Assembly (NCBI GenBank): GCA_963840785.1
Contig: CAWJAF010000013.1
Location: forward strand, 310,001-374,000
Direction of reading: 5' to 3'
From: JALYOK01 sp963840785
GTDB lineage: Bacteria > Pseudomonadota > Gammaproteobacteria > Burkholderiales > JALYOK01
DNA: 64,000 nt
Shown here: piece by piece, positions 55,294 to 63,558 of the stretch
Position numbering within the stretch: position 1 is the stretch's first letter
Layout of the letters: each line of letters begins with the position of its first letter
The notes under the pieces: generated by a model
Seen by the model: only the letters and a program-made list of their open reading frames with translations
Told to the model about the DNA's origin: nothing
Databases searched by the model: none
Translations under genes and position numbers: made by a program

Positions 55294-56361
55294 ATGGAAC
55301 TCGATACAACAATCCGCTCCGGCGAAGATCACGAAATCGTGGCTGAAGAAAAGCTAACGGTGCGAAATTCACTCCGGCAAAACGTCGCCATTCTTGGTAC
55401 CGCCCACGCGCTGCCGAAGAAAGTGATCGGCAACGATGTCTTTATCGCCTCCGGCGCGGTGACGGACGAATGGATCATGGCGCGCACCGGCATTCGCGAA
55501 CGCCGCCAAGCGGGGCCGGATGAACATGCATCGATCCTTGGCACCCAAGCGTCGCTTTCCGCCATGGGCCAAGCCGGCATCACGGCGGCGGATCTTGACG
55601 TGATCATCTGCACCACCGTCACGCCGGAAATGTTGTTGCCGTCCACGGCTTGCCAAATTCAGGCGCACCTTGGCGCCAAAAAAGCGGCGGCGTTCGATTT
55701 GGTCGCGGCCTGCTCGGGATTTTTATACGGCGCTTGGGTTGCGCGCGGATTACTCGCCGCGAGCAGCAAGCCACAAAATATTCTGGTTGCAAATGTCGAT
55801 TACATTACCCGCATCGTGACCAAATCCAGCGTCAAAACGTCCGTGTTGTTCGGCGACGGCGCGGCGGCAGCGGTGTTCAGCAATGTCCCGCACGGACCGC
55901 AATTGATCGATGTCGAAGTCGCGTCCGATGGTGCTGCTGCGGATCTGCTGTATATCCCAGCCGGTGGCTCACGCGATCCCTTCACACCGGAATTGCTCGA
56001 AAGCGGACACACCAGCGTCCACATGAACGGCCCGGCGCTGTTTCGCCTCGCCGTCGAGCGCATGACCGAATCCTCCCTCGCAATTTTGCACAAGCACGGC
56101 TACACCATCGGCGATGTCGATGTCTTTGTTCCGCATCAAGCCAATTTGCGCATCATCGAAGCCGTCGGGCAACGCTTACATATCGCGCCGGAAAAAGTCG
56201 TGATCAATGTCGACACCGTCGGCAACACCGCATCCGCGTCGATACCGATCGCACTCGATCAAGCCGCAAAAGCTGGAAAAATTAAGCGCGGCGATTTGGT
56301 ATTAATGGCCGCTTTCGGTGGCGGACTCACTTGGGGCGCAGCCCTGGTGGAATGGGGCTAA
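55294..56361 (+). CDS. Beta-ketoacyl-ACP synthase III-like protein (FabH family)
   Basis: Thiolase-fold condensing enzyme with triad C140 (ACSGFLYG), H281 (VPHQANLRI) and N311 (VGNTASASIP), all present. TDEWIMARTGIRERR and GDGAAAAVF are family marks. At 355 residues it is about 30 longer than FabH, with a polar N-terminal extension. It is not in a fab cluster. A second FabH, or a related synthase that starts a special acyl chain, is possible. The next gene overlaps it by 10 bases, so they form a pair. Confidence 0.88.
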   Translation: MELDTTIRSGEDHEIVAEEKLTVRNSLRQNVAILGTAHALPKKVIGNDVFIASGAVTDEWIMARTGIRERRQAGPDEHASILGTQASLSAMGQAGITAADLDVIICTTVTPEMLLPSTACQIQAHLGAKKAAAFDLVAACSGFLYGAWVARGLLAASSKPQNILVANVDYITRIVTKSSVKTSVLFGDGAAAAVFSNVPHGPQLIDVEVASDGAAADLLYIPAGGSRDPFTPELLESGHTSVHMNGPALFRLAVERMTESSLAILHKHGYTIGDVDVFVPHQANLRIIEAVGQRLHIAPEKVVINVDTVGNTASASIPIALDQAAKAGKIKRGDLVLMAAFGGGLTWGAALVEWG

Positions 56362-56792
56362 GCCGCCTTTCGATTGTTTTAATTGCGCTGCAATTTGCGC
56401 TGATTGCGCTGATTGTGTGGCCACTCGGCGCGCAGCGGTTCGGAATAATTTTCTGGGTAATGCTCATCGCCAGCATTGCACTTGGCGCTTACACGCTGCT
56501 GCACAATCGCCTTGGCAATTTCAACATTCGCCCCGAGCCCAAAGCGACAGCGCGCCTTATCACCTCCGGACCCTATCGTTACATTCGCCATCCGATGTAC
56601 AGCACCTTACTTCTTGCGATGGCCGCGTTCGTCGTCGCAGAAAATATTTGGCTCAAACTCGGATTGTGGATCGCGTTGGGACTGGTTCTGTCGGCCAAAG
56701 CGAGCTTCGAAGAACAATTGATGAGTGAAAAATTTTCCGACTATTCCGCCTATTGCGCGCGCAGCAAACGTTTCCTACCTTATTTATTTTAG
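56352..56792 (+). CDS. Isoprenylcysteine carboxyl methyltransferase-family membrane protein
   Basis: Starts at ATG 56352, overlapping the fabH-like stop. Four or so membrane helices and the conserved ITSGPYRYIRHPMYS motif of the ICMT/PEMT group, with the C-terminal EEQLMSEKFSDYSAYCARSKRFLPYLF. Bacterial members methylate small lipids or unknown substrates. About 146 residues. Coupled to the condensing enzyme; both may act in one lipid pathway. Confidence 0.85.
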   Translation: MGLSRLSIVLIALQFALIALIVWPLGAQRFGIIFWVMLIASIALGAYTLLHNRLGNFNIRPEPKATARLITSGPYRYIRHPMYSTLLLAMAAFVVAENIWLKLGLWIALGLVLSAKASFEEQLMSEKFSDYSAYCARSKRFLPYLF

Positions 56793-56881
56793 AGCGTCCC
56801 GCACCTGCCCCGAAGTGCGTTGCACTTGCTCGCGCCAGGTACAATGTTTGACTAGACACCAATATCATACGAGGAGAAAAA

Positions 56882-57190
56882 ATGATTCACGTAATTGCCA
56901 CGATCGAACTCGCGGCGGGTACGCGCGATGCGTTTCTAAGCGAGTTTCGCAAACTCATTCCCGATGTGAAAGCCGAAGCGGGATGCATCTCCTACGGCCC
57001 TGCAATTGATGCCGAGACCGACATTGCGGCCCAGGTGCGCGTCGGCGCCGACAAAGTCGTAATCGTTGAACAATGGGAAAGCGTCGCCGCGCTCAAAGCC
57101 CATGCCGTCGCGCCGCACATGAAAGCCTATCGTGTCGCCGTGAAAGATTTTGTGAAGGGCATGGAGTTGCGGGTGTTAGCGCCGGCCTAA
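56882..57190 (+). CDS. Antibiotic biosynthesis monooxygenase-domain protein
   Basis: A 102-residue ABM-fold protein (YgiN-like): MIHVIATIELAAGTRDAFLSEFRKLIPDVKAEAGCISYGPAID, then VIVEQWESVAALKAHAVAPHMKAY. The family includes quinol monooxygenases and uncharacterised dimers. GAGGAG precedes the ATG. Intact. Probably cytoplasmic. Confidence 0.88.
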   Translation: MIHVIATIELAAGTRDAFLSEFRKLIPDVKAEAGCISYGPAIDAETDIAAQVRVGADKVVIVEQWESVAALKAHAVAPHMKAYRVAVKDFVKGMELRVLAPA

Positions 57191-57625
57191 TTCGCACTAT
57201 CATTGCAAGCTGCCCGTATCGGCGCGGCCGATACCGCTCGCGGGCCATGAACCACAACGGTCTCCAATCGAATCCGACCACCCTCACCCCGACCCTCTCC
57301 CGCAACGCGGGAGAGGGAGTAACTTCCCCTCGCCCCTTTGGGGAGAGGGGTGGGGGTGAGGGGCAAGTGGTTATTAAGGCAGGCATCGGTAAAATCGGGT
57401 TCATGGAAAGGAGTGCAGCGGCCGGCAATGATAGGATGGATTACATTAATAGCCGTATTAGGCCCGCATCGCGGAAGTTGAACTCTGCCTTCAATGGGCG
57501 CGTTATTAACTCGACGACCACTTCCTTAATCGTCACGTAAAGTCCATTTGATTCCAAAGCGAATTGTTCCCAGCAATTCGGTACACTCGGTTTAACATCG
57601 AAGTTCAAAAAACGAGGTTTGTCAG
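57191..57625. other. 435-bp gap holding a C/G-rich palindromic repeat
   Basis: 57280-57363 is the repeat described separately. The other bases show no credible gene; nothing is seen between 57420 and 57600 except sequence near 57612 with GAGGT that serves the next gene. Confidence 0.5.
57280..57363. repeat. C/G-rich palindromic repeat (CCCTCACCCC type)
   Basis: Left half CCCTCACCCCGACCCTCTCC with its own hairpin (CCCTCTCCCGC-aac-GCGGGAGAGGG), right half ending GGGGTGGGGGTGAGGGG. The ends are inverted copies. A shorter relative is at 27225-27261. Confidence 0.75.
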
Positions 57626-60600
57626 TTGACCATTTCGAAGGGGAGCTTAGCGAAGGTATCGCGGCCGCGGTTGTACGACGCCGTCGCGAGAAAGCGCCTC
57701 TTTGCGCTCCTGGACAAACAGCGCCAACATCCCGTTATTTGGGTAAGCGGCCCGCCTGGTTCGGGAAAATCGACCCTGATCGGCAGCTACATCGATTCCC
57801 GTAAGCTACCCGCCTTGTGGCTGCAGGTGGACGCCGGCGATGCCGATGTTTCCACGTTTTTCTTCTATCTCGGCGAAGCGACGAAACAGCTCGCGCCCAG
57901 GCGTAAACGCCTACCCCTGCTCACGCCCGAACACCGTGCCGACTTACCTGCCTTCACCCGTCGCTTCGGGCGAGCCTTGTTCGAGCAACTGCCGGCTGAT
58001 TCAATGCTCGTGCTGGATAATTTCCAAGAAGCCGCCCATGATGGCCTGTACCAGCAAGTGGTCTCTGACTTGATCGCCCAGGTCCCGGAAACGTCCACGT
58101 TAATCGTCATCAGCCGGCGCGATCCCGAGGCGACCTTTGCCTCGCACCTCGCTAATCAAACCATCGCGGTACTCCCATGGCAAGAACTGCGACTCACCGA
58201 AGAAGAAGCGCTCGCCCTCGCCAAAGCAAAATCCACTATCCCGCCACAACTGATCAAAGAAGCCTATTCGCGGGCAAACGGCTGGGCCGCGGGACTGATC
58301 TTAATGCTCGAGTCCCTTAAGTACGGCGAGCAAAATCTTGAAACCTTGTCGGGACAATCGCAAGAGGCGATATTCGCCTACTTCGCGCAACAGACACTCA
58401 ACAAGGCCGACGCAACCGCGCAGCGCATTCTCGCCCAGCTATCCGTATTACCGAGTTTCAAACCCCATTTGGCGCGCGAATTGACCGGGGAATCAACTAC
58501 GCCGGATGTGCTTGAATATTTATTTCGAAACCATTTATTCACGACGCGCCGATTTGATACTGCGGTTGAATACGAATTCCATCCGCTGTTTCGAGCGTTT
58601 CTATTTAGCCAATTAAAAGCCCAAACGAACGACGCGGAATTACGCGAGCTGCAACGCCGCGCCGGGCGATTATTGGTGGCAGAAGGTGCTATCGATAGTG
58701 CCGTCGATTTGCTCATTTCTGCGCAGGACTGGGCAAGCGCAGCAAACGTGTTGCAACTGAACGCCGAAAAGCTGTACGGCCAAGGTCGCTTTAGTACCCT
58801 GAGCGGGTGGCTTAGCCAATTCCCGGCAGACGTGATTGCAGATCTTCCTTGGCTTGCCTATTGGCAAGGCACCTGTACTGCGCTGACAAATTTCCGAAAC
58901 GGACGAATTCAACTCGAGCAAGCGTTCGATGGTTTCAAACAAAGCGGTGACAAGTTAGGCGAAATTCTTTGCGCTGCCCAAATCATCGAGATTGTATATT
59001 TTCAGTTTGAGAACTATAGCGATTTTTCAAAATGGCTAGATCACTTGGAGCGCTTGGATTCAATGACGTTCGCATTTCCATCGATCGAAATGAGACTTCA
59101 AGTCCTATCCGCTCATCTGCGTGCAATCGTCTTTTACCGCCCATCGAGCGCGCTCAGGCTACCGCTAGTTGAATCCCTTGAATCCGAAATCACAAATAAG
59201 AGTAACGTAAACCGACGAGTTTCCGCCGCACTCGCGCTGGTGACACACGCGAGCGTTTGTGGTCCGCTAAATAGAGCGCAATCGACGTTGGAGCTCGTGG
59301 AAAAGCTATCTGCGTCTTCGGATTTGGCAGAGGTATTTTGCGTTTATATCGGCCAGGTCTGCGGATTTTGGTATTGGTACAACGGTAACTTCGCCCTGGC
59401 ACTCCAAACTTACGAACGAACTGCCGAGTGGGCTGATAAGCTTGATCTTAAGGTTCGGCATTTCATTGCGCAATACATAATTGGGTCAATTCACATTGCA
59501 ATTGGCAGTGCAAGCGAGGGCGACGAAATCGCTCAGAACTTACAAAACCTTCATCGTCCCCAAAATCCGCTTCAGGCTTGGATACTGTCTTACTTCCGAC
59601 TATTTGTTGCTTTAAAGGGACAAAATAGACAAGCCGCAATAGTAGAAATAGAGTACACGAAAGTCCTCGATGAGCTTGGTTCGGCTTATTACTCGTGCGG
59701 CCAACGCATTCATGCAGCGATTAGCTACGCAATTTTCGGAATGTTTGGTGAAGCAAGGCAAAGCCTGTCGGATTTGCGCGAAATGATTAGCGTTCACTAC
59801 CCACTCTGCGAGTCGTACTTTCACTTTACCCGAGCGTTCGTCGCAATTCGGGAACAGAATTTGTCGGAGACTCGCGATGCATTGGAGAAAGGCTTCGAGA
59901 CTGCCAAGCACATGAGTGGTCCGGGCGCGGTAGGTTGGATGCTAGGCCAAACCGCTGAGATACTTTCGACGGCGCTTAAGTTGGAAATCGGCACAGCAAC
60001 CTCGCGAGATTGGATTCGCCGAATGCAGTTGACGTGCCCCGATCCAAATCTGGCGCAGTGGCCCTGGCCCATCAAGATTTATACACTCGGGCAGTTCGTG
60101 GTGCAGAAGGACGACGTTCCCTTAGTGTTTGGCAAAAAGGCGCCCAAGCGCTTACTGCAATTGCTGAAAGCCGTTGTCGTCTTTGGTGGCGAAAACGTGC
60201 CGAAGGACAAGTTGTTCGAGGCCATCTGGCCCGATGACGATGCTGCAACGGCGTCCGACGCACTTAAGGTTGCGATCGGGCGGCTGCGGCTTTTGCTTGG
60301 CAATGACTCGGCCATTGTGTTGCAAGGCGGGAATGTTTCGATCAATCGCGGCGTGTGCTGGGTCGATCTCTACGCGTTCGAATCGTCCAGTAAAAATCCC
60401 AAGCCGGACAACGAGGATAGCGCCAGTATTACCGATCTGTACAAAGGGGAATTGCTGCCGGAAGAAACCGGCGCAAGCTGGGTCATCGGCCCGCGCGAGC
60501 GCCAGCGTTCAACCTTCCTCAACCTGATAAACGAGCAAGCGCGGCAGCTTGAGCACGACGGACAGTGGGAGCAATCGCTCAGCGCCTATCGGCGCGGGAT

Positions 60601-60784
60601 CGAAGCAGAAAATCTCGCCGAAAGCTTTTACCAAGGCCAAATGCGTTGCTACGAAGCGCTCAATAAACACGCTGAAGGCCAGGCGGTGTATCGCCGGCTG
60701 CGCCAACTGCTTTCCATCACGCTTGGGATTGCCCCAGCGGCGGCAAGCACGCAACTGTTCGATCGACTCTCCGAACAGGCCTAG
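57626..60784 (+). CDS. Giant STAND ATPase regulator with C-terminal SARP-type (OmpR wHTH + BTAD) module
   Basis: A 1,052-residue protein. The N-terminus is MalT-like (KVSRPRLYDAVARKRLFALLDKQ); Walker A is GPPGSGKST (42-50) and Walker B hydrophobic LVLD131. The ISRRDPEATFA segment and the winged helix that follows fit the STAND class. Residues about 340-800 are helical repeats of TPR type. From about 816 an OmpR-type winged helix begins (IKIYTLGQFVVQKDDVPLVFGKKAPKRLLQLL), then a BTAD domain (DLYKGELLPEETGASWVIGPRERQ and onward). MalT-type regulators normally end in a LuxR HTH; here a SARP-like module replaces it. The start is a TTG with GAGGT before it. It probably senses a ligand through the repeats and activates nearby genes. 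The central third is richer in A/T than the ends. Confidence 0.9.
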   Translation: MTISKGSLAKVSRPRLYDAVARKRLFALLDKQRQHPVIWVSGPPGSGKSTLIGSYIDSRKLPALWLQVDAGDADVSTFFFYLGEATKQLAPRRKRLPLLTPEHRADLPAFTRRFGRALFEQLPADSMLVLDNFQEAAHDGLYQQVVSDLIAQVPETSTLIVISRRDPEATFASHLANQTIAVLPWQELRLTEEEALALAKAKSTIPPQLIKEAYSRANGWAAGLILMLESLKYGEQNLETLSGQSQEAIFAYFAQQTLNKADATAQRILAQLSVLPSFKPHLARELTGESTTPDVLEYLFRNHLFTTRRFDTAVEYEFHPLFRAFLFSQLKAQTNDAELRELQRRAGRLLVAEGAIDSAVDLLISAQDWASAANVLQLNAEKLYGQGRFSTLSGWLSQFPADVIADLPWLAYWQGTCTALTNFRNGRIQLEQAFDGFKQSGDKLGEILCAAQIIEIVYFQFENYSDFSKWLDHLERLDSMTFAFPSIEMRLQVLSAHLRAIVFYRPSSALRLPLVESLESEITNKSNVNRRVSAALALVTHASVCGPLNRAQSTLELVEKLSASSDLAEVFCVYIGQVCGFWYWYNGNFALALQTYERTAEWADKLDLKVRHFIAQYIIGSIHIAIGSASEGDEIAQNLQNLHRPQNPLQAWILSYFRLFVALKGQNRQAAIVEIEYTKVLDELGSAYYSCGQRIHAAISYAIFGMFGEARQSLSDLREMISVHYPLCESYFHFTRAFVAIREQNLSETRDALEKGFETAKHMSGPGAVGWMLGQTAEILSTALKLEIGTATSRDWIRRMQLTCPDPNLAQWPWPIKIYTLGQFVVQKDDVPLVFGKKAPKRLLQLLKAVVVFGGENVPKDKLFEAIWPDDDAATASDALKVAIGRLRLLLGNDSAIVLQGGNVSINRGVCWVDLYAFESSSKNPKPDNEDSASITDLYKGELLPEETGASWVIGPRERQRSTFLNLINEQARQLEHDGQWEQSLSAYRRGIEAENLAESFYQGQMRCYEALNKHAEGQAVYRRLRQLLSITLGIAPAAASTQLFDRLSEQA

Positions 60785-61101
60785 CAAGCGTAGTGTCGCG
60801 TTCTTGATGAGACATTCCCTCCCCTTCAAGGGGAGGGTTAGGGCGGGGTGGCCTAAGGCCATGGGGATGGGGTAGCTCCAAACTCGATACATGCTGCACC
60901 CATCCCCCATCCAACCTCCCCCTTGAAGGGGGAGGAGCTTCAAAGAGGTCGCCGATCACGTAAGTTCCGTATAGTCTGCAACACTAAACTCGCGCTTGTT
61001 TCCCCAGGATCATTCGAACATTTTCGTTCGAATTCGCAATCTGTTCCCAATCCGTTACCGCTGATCGCCTAATCTGCCTCCTCAATAACCGCGGAGGCAG
61101 C
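60785..61101. other. 317-bp gap with inverted repeat
   Basis: Mostly taken by the inverted repeat at 60817-60936. Minus-strand frames here (60984-61323) look like shadows of the small plus-strand gene. Confidence 0.45.
60817..60936. repeat. Inverted repeat, CCCTCCCCTTCAAGGGGAGGG type
   Basis: The left arm has CTCCCCTTCAAGGGGAG, then GTTAGGGCGGGGTGG and ATGGGGATGGGG; the right arm has CCCATCCCCCAT, CCAACCTCCCCCTTGAAGG and GGGAGGAGC. The arms are roughly inverted copies around a centre near 60885. Such elements are common between proteobacterial genes. Confidence 0.75.
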
Positions 61102-61284
61102 GTGCAACCGATCAAAGTGTTTGTCGTTCGAATATACCGCACGTTGCCAGACCGTGCCGTGGTCGGTGTCGTCGAATCCGCCAATCGCGCGCGATGTCGA
61201 AAGTTTCGTAATGCCGATGAACTCTGGCGCGCGATATTTCCGCTGGCAAAAGCGATAGGGCACGTCGAAAGGAGCAAAAGATGA
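61102..61284 (+). CDS. Small conserved-looking protein of 60 residues
   Basis: A GTG start with GGAGG five bases before it. The sequence IKVFVVRIYRTLPDRAVVGVVESANRARCRKFRNADELWRAIF has the strand-strand-helix look of small proteins reading 'VVRIYR ... LVGVVE ... F.. ELW', which I recall in many proteobacteria without a named function. No signal or membrane segment. It is downstream of the STAND regulator. Confidence 0.6.
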   Translation: MQPIKVFVVRIYRTLPDRAVVGVVESANRARCRKFRNADELWRAIFPLAKAIGHVERSKR

Positions 61285-61448
61285 TGCGCTATCAATCCAA
61301 AACATTCGCCAATTGGTGCTCACATCCTACCTGGTCAGGTAGGGTTTTTTTAATCGCCTTCCGATTACTATCGACTCAAGGTGTGGCCCGTTACAAGATC
61401 AAGACGATCTTGGCATCACGCAATGGGCAAATGGGCTCACAGCGGTGA
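61281..61448 (+). CDS. Possible 55-residue ORF coupled to the small protein
   Basis: An ATG overlaps the stop of the 60-residue gene (ATGATG) and has AAAGGAG eight bases before it. It reads MMRYQSKTFANWCSHPTWSG and continues through a terminator-like hairpin to TGA at 61446. The overlap with the hairpin makes it doubtful. Confidence 0.25.
   Translation: MMRYQSKTFANWCSHPTWSGRVFLIAFRLLSTQGVARYKIKTILASRNGQMGSQR
61326..61351 (+). terminator. Rho-independent terminator
   Basis: CCTACCT, a GGTC loop and AGGTAGG are followed by GTTTTTTT. It ends the transcript of the small gene at 61102. Confidence 0.85.
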
Positions 61449-61547
61449 TTACACCTGAATACGAAGTCGTATATCCGTCATCGAGATTGGGCGCGCGGTG
61501 TGCGGGGAAAACTAAACTCGCCCGCAACGAGAAGAAAGGGAAACACC

Positions 61548-62048
61548 ATGAAATTATTCTATAAGCCGTTACTTAGCGCTCTGGGCGTTGCTTGCATTAC
61601 GCTGGCCTCGGGAATGGCGCTCGCGGAATCCAATCGCTGGGTTTGTCAACCCGTCGGCTATGCTGGTGCTACTGCGGCGGAGCCACTTGGCGACCGCGAA
61701 GGGCATGCTATTTACGTTGGTGAATATTCTTGTCGCATTGACGGCGGTACTCTGGATGGCGGCATTGCTACCGGGACCAATATGCTTGAGTGGGATAAGG
61801 GGATCGCCGGGCTGCTCTCCGGACAGGGCATCATTCGCAAGTCCGGCACAACGCTCACATACCAGAACAGCGGAATGAAGCACGCACCAACCATAGCAGA
61901 CGGAAAAGTGACCGGTTTCGCGGGTACGGGGCAGGGCCGCGTCACTATGGCAACTGGAGCCGCCTCCACTCTGAGCGGAAAGAACTACAGTTTTACTTAC
62001 AAGTCCATCGACGCAGGGCAGTTCGTTGTCGATATGAAATACGAGTAA
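61548..62048 (+). CDS. Secreted small protein, GGTGKY-type barrel relative 1
   Basis: The ATG at 61548 has AAAGGGA before it. Signal peptide LLSALGVACITLASGMALA, then a mature protein of about 140 residues rich in Gly, Thr and Ser. The segments ATGTNMLEWDKGIAGLLSGQGIIRKSGTTLTYQNSG and GFAGTGQGRVTMATGAASTLSGKNYSFTY look like strands of a beta barrel. Two Cys (WVCQP, YSCRID) may form a disulfide. The family is not named. First of three similar secreted genes in a row. Confidence 0.75.
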   Translation: MKLFYKPLLSALGVACITLASGMALAESNRWVCQPVGYAGATAAEPLGDREGHAIYVGEYSCRIDGGTLDGGIATGTNMLEWDKGIAGLLSGQGIIRKSGTTLTYQNSGMKHAPTIADGKVTGFAGTGQGRVTMATGAASTLSGKNYSFTYKSIDAGQFVVDMKYE

Positions 62049-62222
62049 GCATGGCGTGATGATCTGAACCGCAATCCTCCGCGCAGCCGATCTATTGAGG
62101 ATCGTATGAATGAATGACTCCCTGCCCCTCACGGCCCAGTTAGTAAGAAAACGGTCATCTACTTTTACACGACTCAATAATGATGTTTGAACAAATCCTA
62201 ACTTAACTTTGGAGAACATGAA

Positions 62223-62738
62223 ATGAAATCGTCAGTAACAACAAAACTTTATTCCATCCTCGCAATCATGGCCCTTTGCGGCTCGCTGCAAAACGCCTTC
62301 GCAGGCGAGAAAAAGACGGTCACTACGACCTACCCCACGGGAAAGTGACACAGCGTTTAGCTATCCCGGTTGCTGATCAGCCGGGCCACGAAATCGTCGT
62401 TCAGACGCGGGAAGATCCGCCGGGTACTTCGAACGATCCGGAGTGGGAGGGCTCCACTGTTGTAAGTTCCGGTCAATGCCGATCTAGTCAAAGGCAGCGG
62501 CTCGATTTGGGGCTACGCGATTCGCACTTTGAAGAGCGGCGACAAAATCTATTTCAAATACCAAGGAACGGTAATGCGGAGCGGTGAAGGTGACAATTGG
62601 AAAGCCGCCGCACAAGTCTCAACCGAGATAACTGGTGGAACCGGCAAGTATGCGAACGCAAAAGGCGCTGGTACAGGCACAGTCGAGTCAGGTCCGTCCG
62701 GCGGCATCGTCAACGTGACATCTACGATTGAATATTAG
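62223..62738 (+). CDS. Secreted small protein, GGTGKY-type barrel relative 2, frameshifted
   Basis: Begins MKSSVTTKLYSILAIMALCGSLQNAFAGEKKTV at 62223 after TTGGAG. Near 62338 an indel shifts the frame to KVTQRLAIPVADQPGHEIVVQTREDPPG; near 62468 a second shifts to VNADLVKGSGSIWGYAIRTL. The last part is in the third frame: SGDKIYFKYQGTVMRSGEGDNWKAAAQVSTEITGGTGKYANAKGAGTGTVES. Joined, about 170 residues. The GGTGKY motif is strong. Confidence 0.72.
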
Positions 62739-62742
62739 TTTT

Positions 62743-62821
62743 GTAGGTTTGGGTTGAGGCACGATGCCCAACATTTTTCTATCCGAAGAACTGTTGGGTT
62801 TCCTTCGTTAACCCTACCTAC
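62743..62821. repeat. Short element with GTAGGTTGGG-type ends, copy 1
   Basis: About 79 bases between GTAGGTTTGGG and an imperfect CCCTACCTAC. About nine of ten bases match copy 2 at 63430. Confidence 0.8.
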
Positions 62822-62864
62822 GCGCTGAAAATTTGCAACGAATCACCTAATCAAGGAGCAACAA

Positions 62865-63356
62865 ATGAACAACGTAACAAAAATCGCATTTCAATTAAGC
62901 ATTGTCCTCGCCAGCGCGTCGCTGGCTGCTGCGCCGTTGCCGAAGGAAGGGCCGGTGAACTTAACGAGCTGTTTAGTCGGAGATAGAACTGTGGTGGAGG
63001 TTTCAAAAGAGAGCCAATTCGGCTCGTTCCATCTTAACGGTCTACGTTTCGCGCCAGCGGAGGGTGCGCTGCTCGACGCAACGACTTTTGAATGCATTAT
63101 CCAGTTAAGCACCGATACAACAGGTAGAAATGCGAACGGGAGTTGCGTCTCAGTCGACGCGGACGGCGATAAGGCGTCGTCAGATGTTGTAGGCAAAAAC
63201 GGTGTGGGCAAGTGGAGTTTCATTGGCGGCACGGGGAAATACGCCGGTATTACCGGTGGCGGTGAATACAAACCGATACGTAAGTTCCCGCCGATGACGC
63301 AGCAAGGTAAATTTAGTTCATGCAGCATTTCGACCGGTACTTACAAATTGCCGTAA
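62865..63356 (+). CDS. Secreted small protein, GGTGKY-type barrel relative 3
   Basis: 163 residues. Signal peptide LSIVLASASLAAAP, four or five Cys (TSCLVG, FECIIQ, GSCVSV, SSCSIS), and the core FIGGTGKYAGITGGGEYKPI. AAGGAG precedes the ATG. The frame is intact. The GGTGKY-x4-G-G core is shared with relative 2. The fold may be that of allene-oxide-cyclase-like barrels, which carry a similar GGTGKF/Y motif; this is inference. Confidence 0.75.
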   Translation: MNNVTKIAFQLSIVLASASLAAAPLPKEGPVNLTSCLVGDRTVVEVSKESQFGSFHLNGLRFAPAEGALLDATTFECIIQLSTDTTGRNANGSCVSVDADGDKASSDVVGKNGVGKWSFIGGTGKYAGITGGGEYKPIRKFPPMTQQGKFSSCSISTGTYKLP

Positions 63357-63400
63357 GCGAAAGTAGTATAGGAGATGCTTGAGAAGCGCCTATTCATGAG

Positions 63401-63412
63401 GCTCTCCAGGCA
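63401..63412. repeat. Dispersed repeat copy G (alpha core only)
   Basis: GGCTCTCCAGGC, the minus-strand form of the alpha module core, between relative 3 and the GTAGGTTGGG element. Confidence 0.4.
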
Positions 63413-63429
63413 TTCTCCCATCGGAATTT

Positions 63430-63507
63430 GTAGGTTGGGCTGAGGCACGATGCCCAACATTTTTCTACCCGACGAACGGTTGGGTTTCCTTCGTCAACCC
63501 AACCTAC
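63430..63507. repeat. Short element with GTAGGTTGGG-type ends, copy 2
   Basis: Perfect 10-base ends GTAGGTTGGG (63430-63439) and CCCAACCTAC (63498-63507) enclose a core with GGCACGATGCCCAACA and GGTTGGGTTTCCTTCGTC. Similar elements are widespread in betaproteobacteria. Confidence 0.85.
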
Positions 63508-63558
63508 GCGCTGATGGGTTTACTTTGTCGACCCGGACTTAACAAATAAGGAATAAGA

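Noticed and set aside
60984..61323. Minus-strand frames of about 84-103 codons
   Set aside because: They oppose the small plus-strand gene with a strong ribosome-binding site and the terminator, and show no family features.
62743..63507. CRISPR array
   Set aside because: Only two copies about 690 bases apart with palindromic ends; no regular spacer series.
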